Assembly (NCBI GenBank): GCA_021811225.1
Contig: JAJZPJ010000040.1
Span: 1 to 16,547, forward strand
Direction of reading: 5' to 3'
DNA: 16,547 nucleotides
Source: Pseudomonadota bacterium
GTDB lineage: Bacteria; Pseudomonadota; Gammaproteobacteria; Burkholderiales; Rhodocyclaceae
The notes beneath the pieces are model-generated. The model saw nothing but the letters and a program-made list of their open reading frames with translations. It was not told where the DNA came from and did no database searches. Of the stretch, positions 16,174 through 16,547 are shown in pieces. The position numbers and the translations under genes were made by a program. Each line of letters opens with the position of its first letter. Positions within the stretch are counted from its first letter, which is position 1.

Positions 16174-16547
16174 CTCAACCCTTCCGAAGGTCCGTCCAGG
16201 GCGGTGGCGGCATCGTGCGCGTGGTTCCGGCGCAGCGGCAGGACGATGCGGAAGGTGGTGCCCCGGCCGGGTTCGCTATCCACCTCGATGCTGCCGCCGT
16301 GCTTCTTGACGATGCCGTAGGACAGCGACAGCCCCAGCCCCGTGCCGCGCCCGATCGGCTTGGTGGTGAAGAAGGGATCGAAGATCCGCTTCAGGTTTGC
16401 AGGCGCGATGCCGCTGCCGCTGTCCGCCACCTCGATCCAGACCCGCTCCCCCTCGCTGCCGCTCCTCAAGGTGATCCTGCCCCGCTCGCCCTCGGCAATG
16501 GCGTGCGCGGCATTGACCAGCAGGTTCAGGAATACCTGGTTGAGCTC
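16170..16547 (-). CDS. Sensor histidine kinase, C-terminal ATPase domain (partial)
   Basis: The gene runs off the right edge of the window; 125 C-terminal residues are visible from 16547. They form most of a HATPase_c domain: N-box ELNQVFLNLLVNAAHAI, G1 box DSGSGI, F-box FDPFFTTKP and G2 box GTGLGLSLSYGIVKKHGG, ending in a terminal strand with TTFRIVLPL. This is the pattern of NtrB-like/HPK4 kinases. About 20 variable residues follow and there is no C-terminal receiver domain, so it is not a hybrid at this end. The phosphoacceptor His, sensor domains and any membrane segments lie outside the window. The TGA overlaps the start of the response regulator gene, marking a cognate pair. Confidence 0.92.
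   Translation of the reverse strand, partial: ELNQVFLNLLVNAAHAIAEGERGRITLRSGSEGERVWIEVADSGSGIAPANLKRIFDPFFTTKPIGRGTGLGLSLSYGIVKKHGGSIEVDSEPGRGTTFRIVLPLRRNHAHDAATALDGPSEGLR

Overview
The window is a gene-dense, GC-rich stretch of a bacterial chromosome. It reads as a betaproteobacterium, most likely of the Rhodocyclales (Azoarcus/Thauera/Dechloromonas relatives). The reasons are the smc-zipA-ligA-galU-hpt and dapC-dapD-pilU-dapE-prmB gene orders, the unimodal short QueF, and the protein sequences as I recognise them. No database search was possible, so the taxonomic call is inference. Almost all of it is core housekeeping DNA. I see no CRISPR array, phage, transposase, toxin-antitoxin pair or rRNA/tRNA gene, and no intergenic gap over 300 bases.

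Layout. Positions 2-103 are the C-terminal tail of the ribosome-associated GTPase TypA/BipA (+). Positions 104-192 hold two GC-rich palindromes that look like a dispersed intergenic repeat. From 8327 down to 193 (minus strand) lies a tightly packed five-gene cluster, read in the order smc, zipA, ligA, galU, hpt: chromosome condensation, division-ring anchoring, NAD+-dependent DNA ligase, UTP-glucose-1-phosphate uridylyltransferase and a purine-salvage phosphoribosyltransferase. Junctions are overlaps or gaps of 15 nt or less, so this is probably one operon. queF (queuosine biosynthesis) is transcribed divergently from smc. The 83-nt region between them contains a perfect 10-bp palindrome that places a consensus TATAAT on both strands.

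After queF come two strong inverted repeats (8850-8954). Next, on the minus strand, is the only gene that looks accessory: a lipoprotein with an FN3-like domain followed by a probable seven-bladed Asp-box beta-propeller, with lower GC than its neighbours. From 10500 to 15751 (+) runs the succinylase branch of diaminopimelate/lysine synthesis (dapC, dapD, dapE), with a PilU-type pilus ATPase inserted between dapD and dapE and the L3 glutamine methyltransferase prmB at the end. The right edge (minus strand) holds an overlapping two-component pair: the truncated end of a sensor histidine kinase, then a single-domain response regulator that converges on prmB with a 3-nt overlap.

I did not find a convincing new biological system. 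The most worthwhile leads are the symmetric smc/queF promoter, the Asp-box lipoprotein, the pilus ATPase inside the lysine operon, the intergenic palindromes and the unusual receiver domain.
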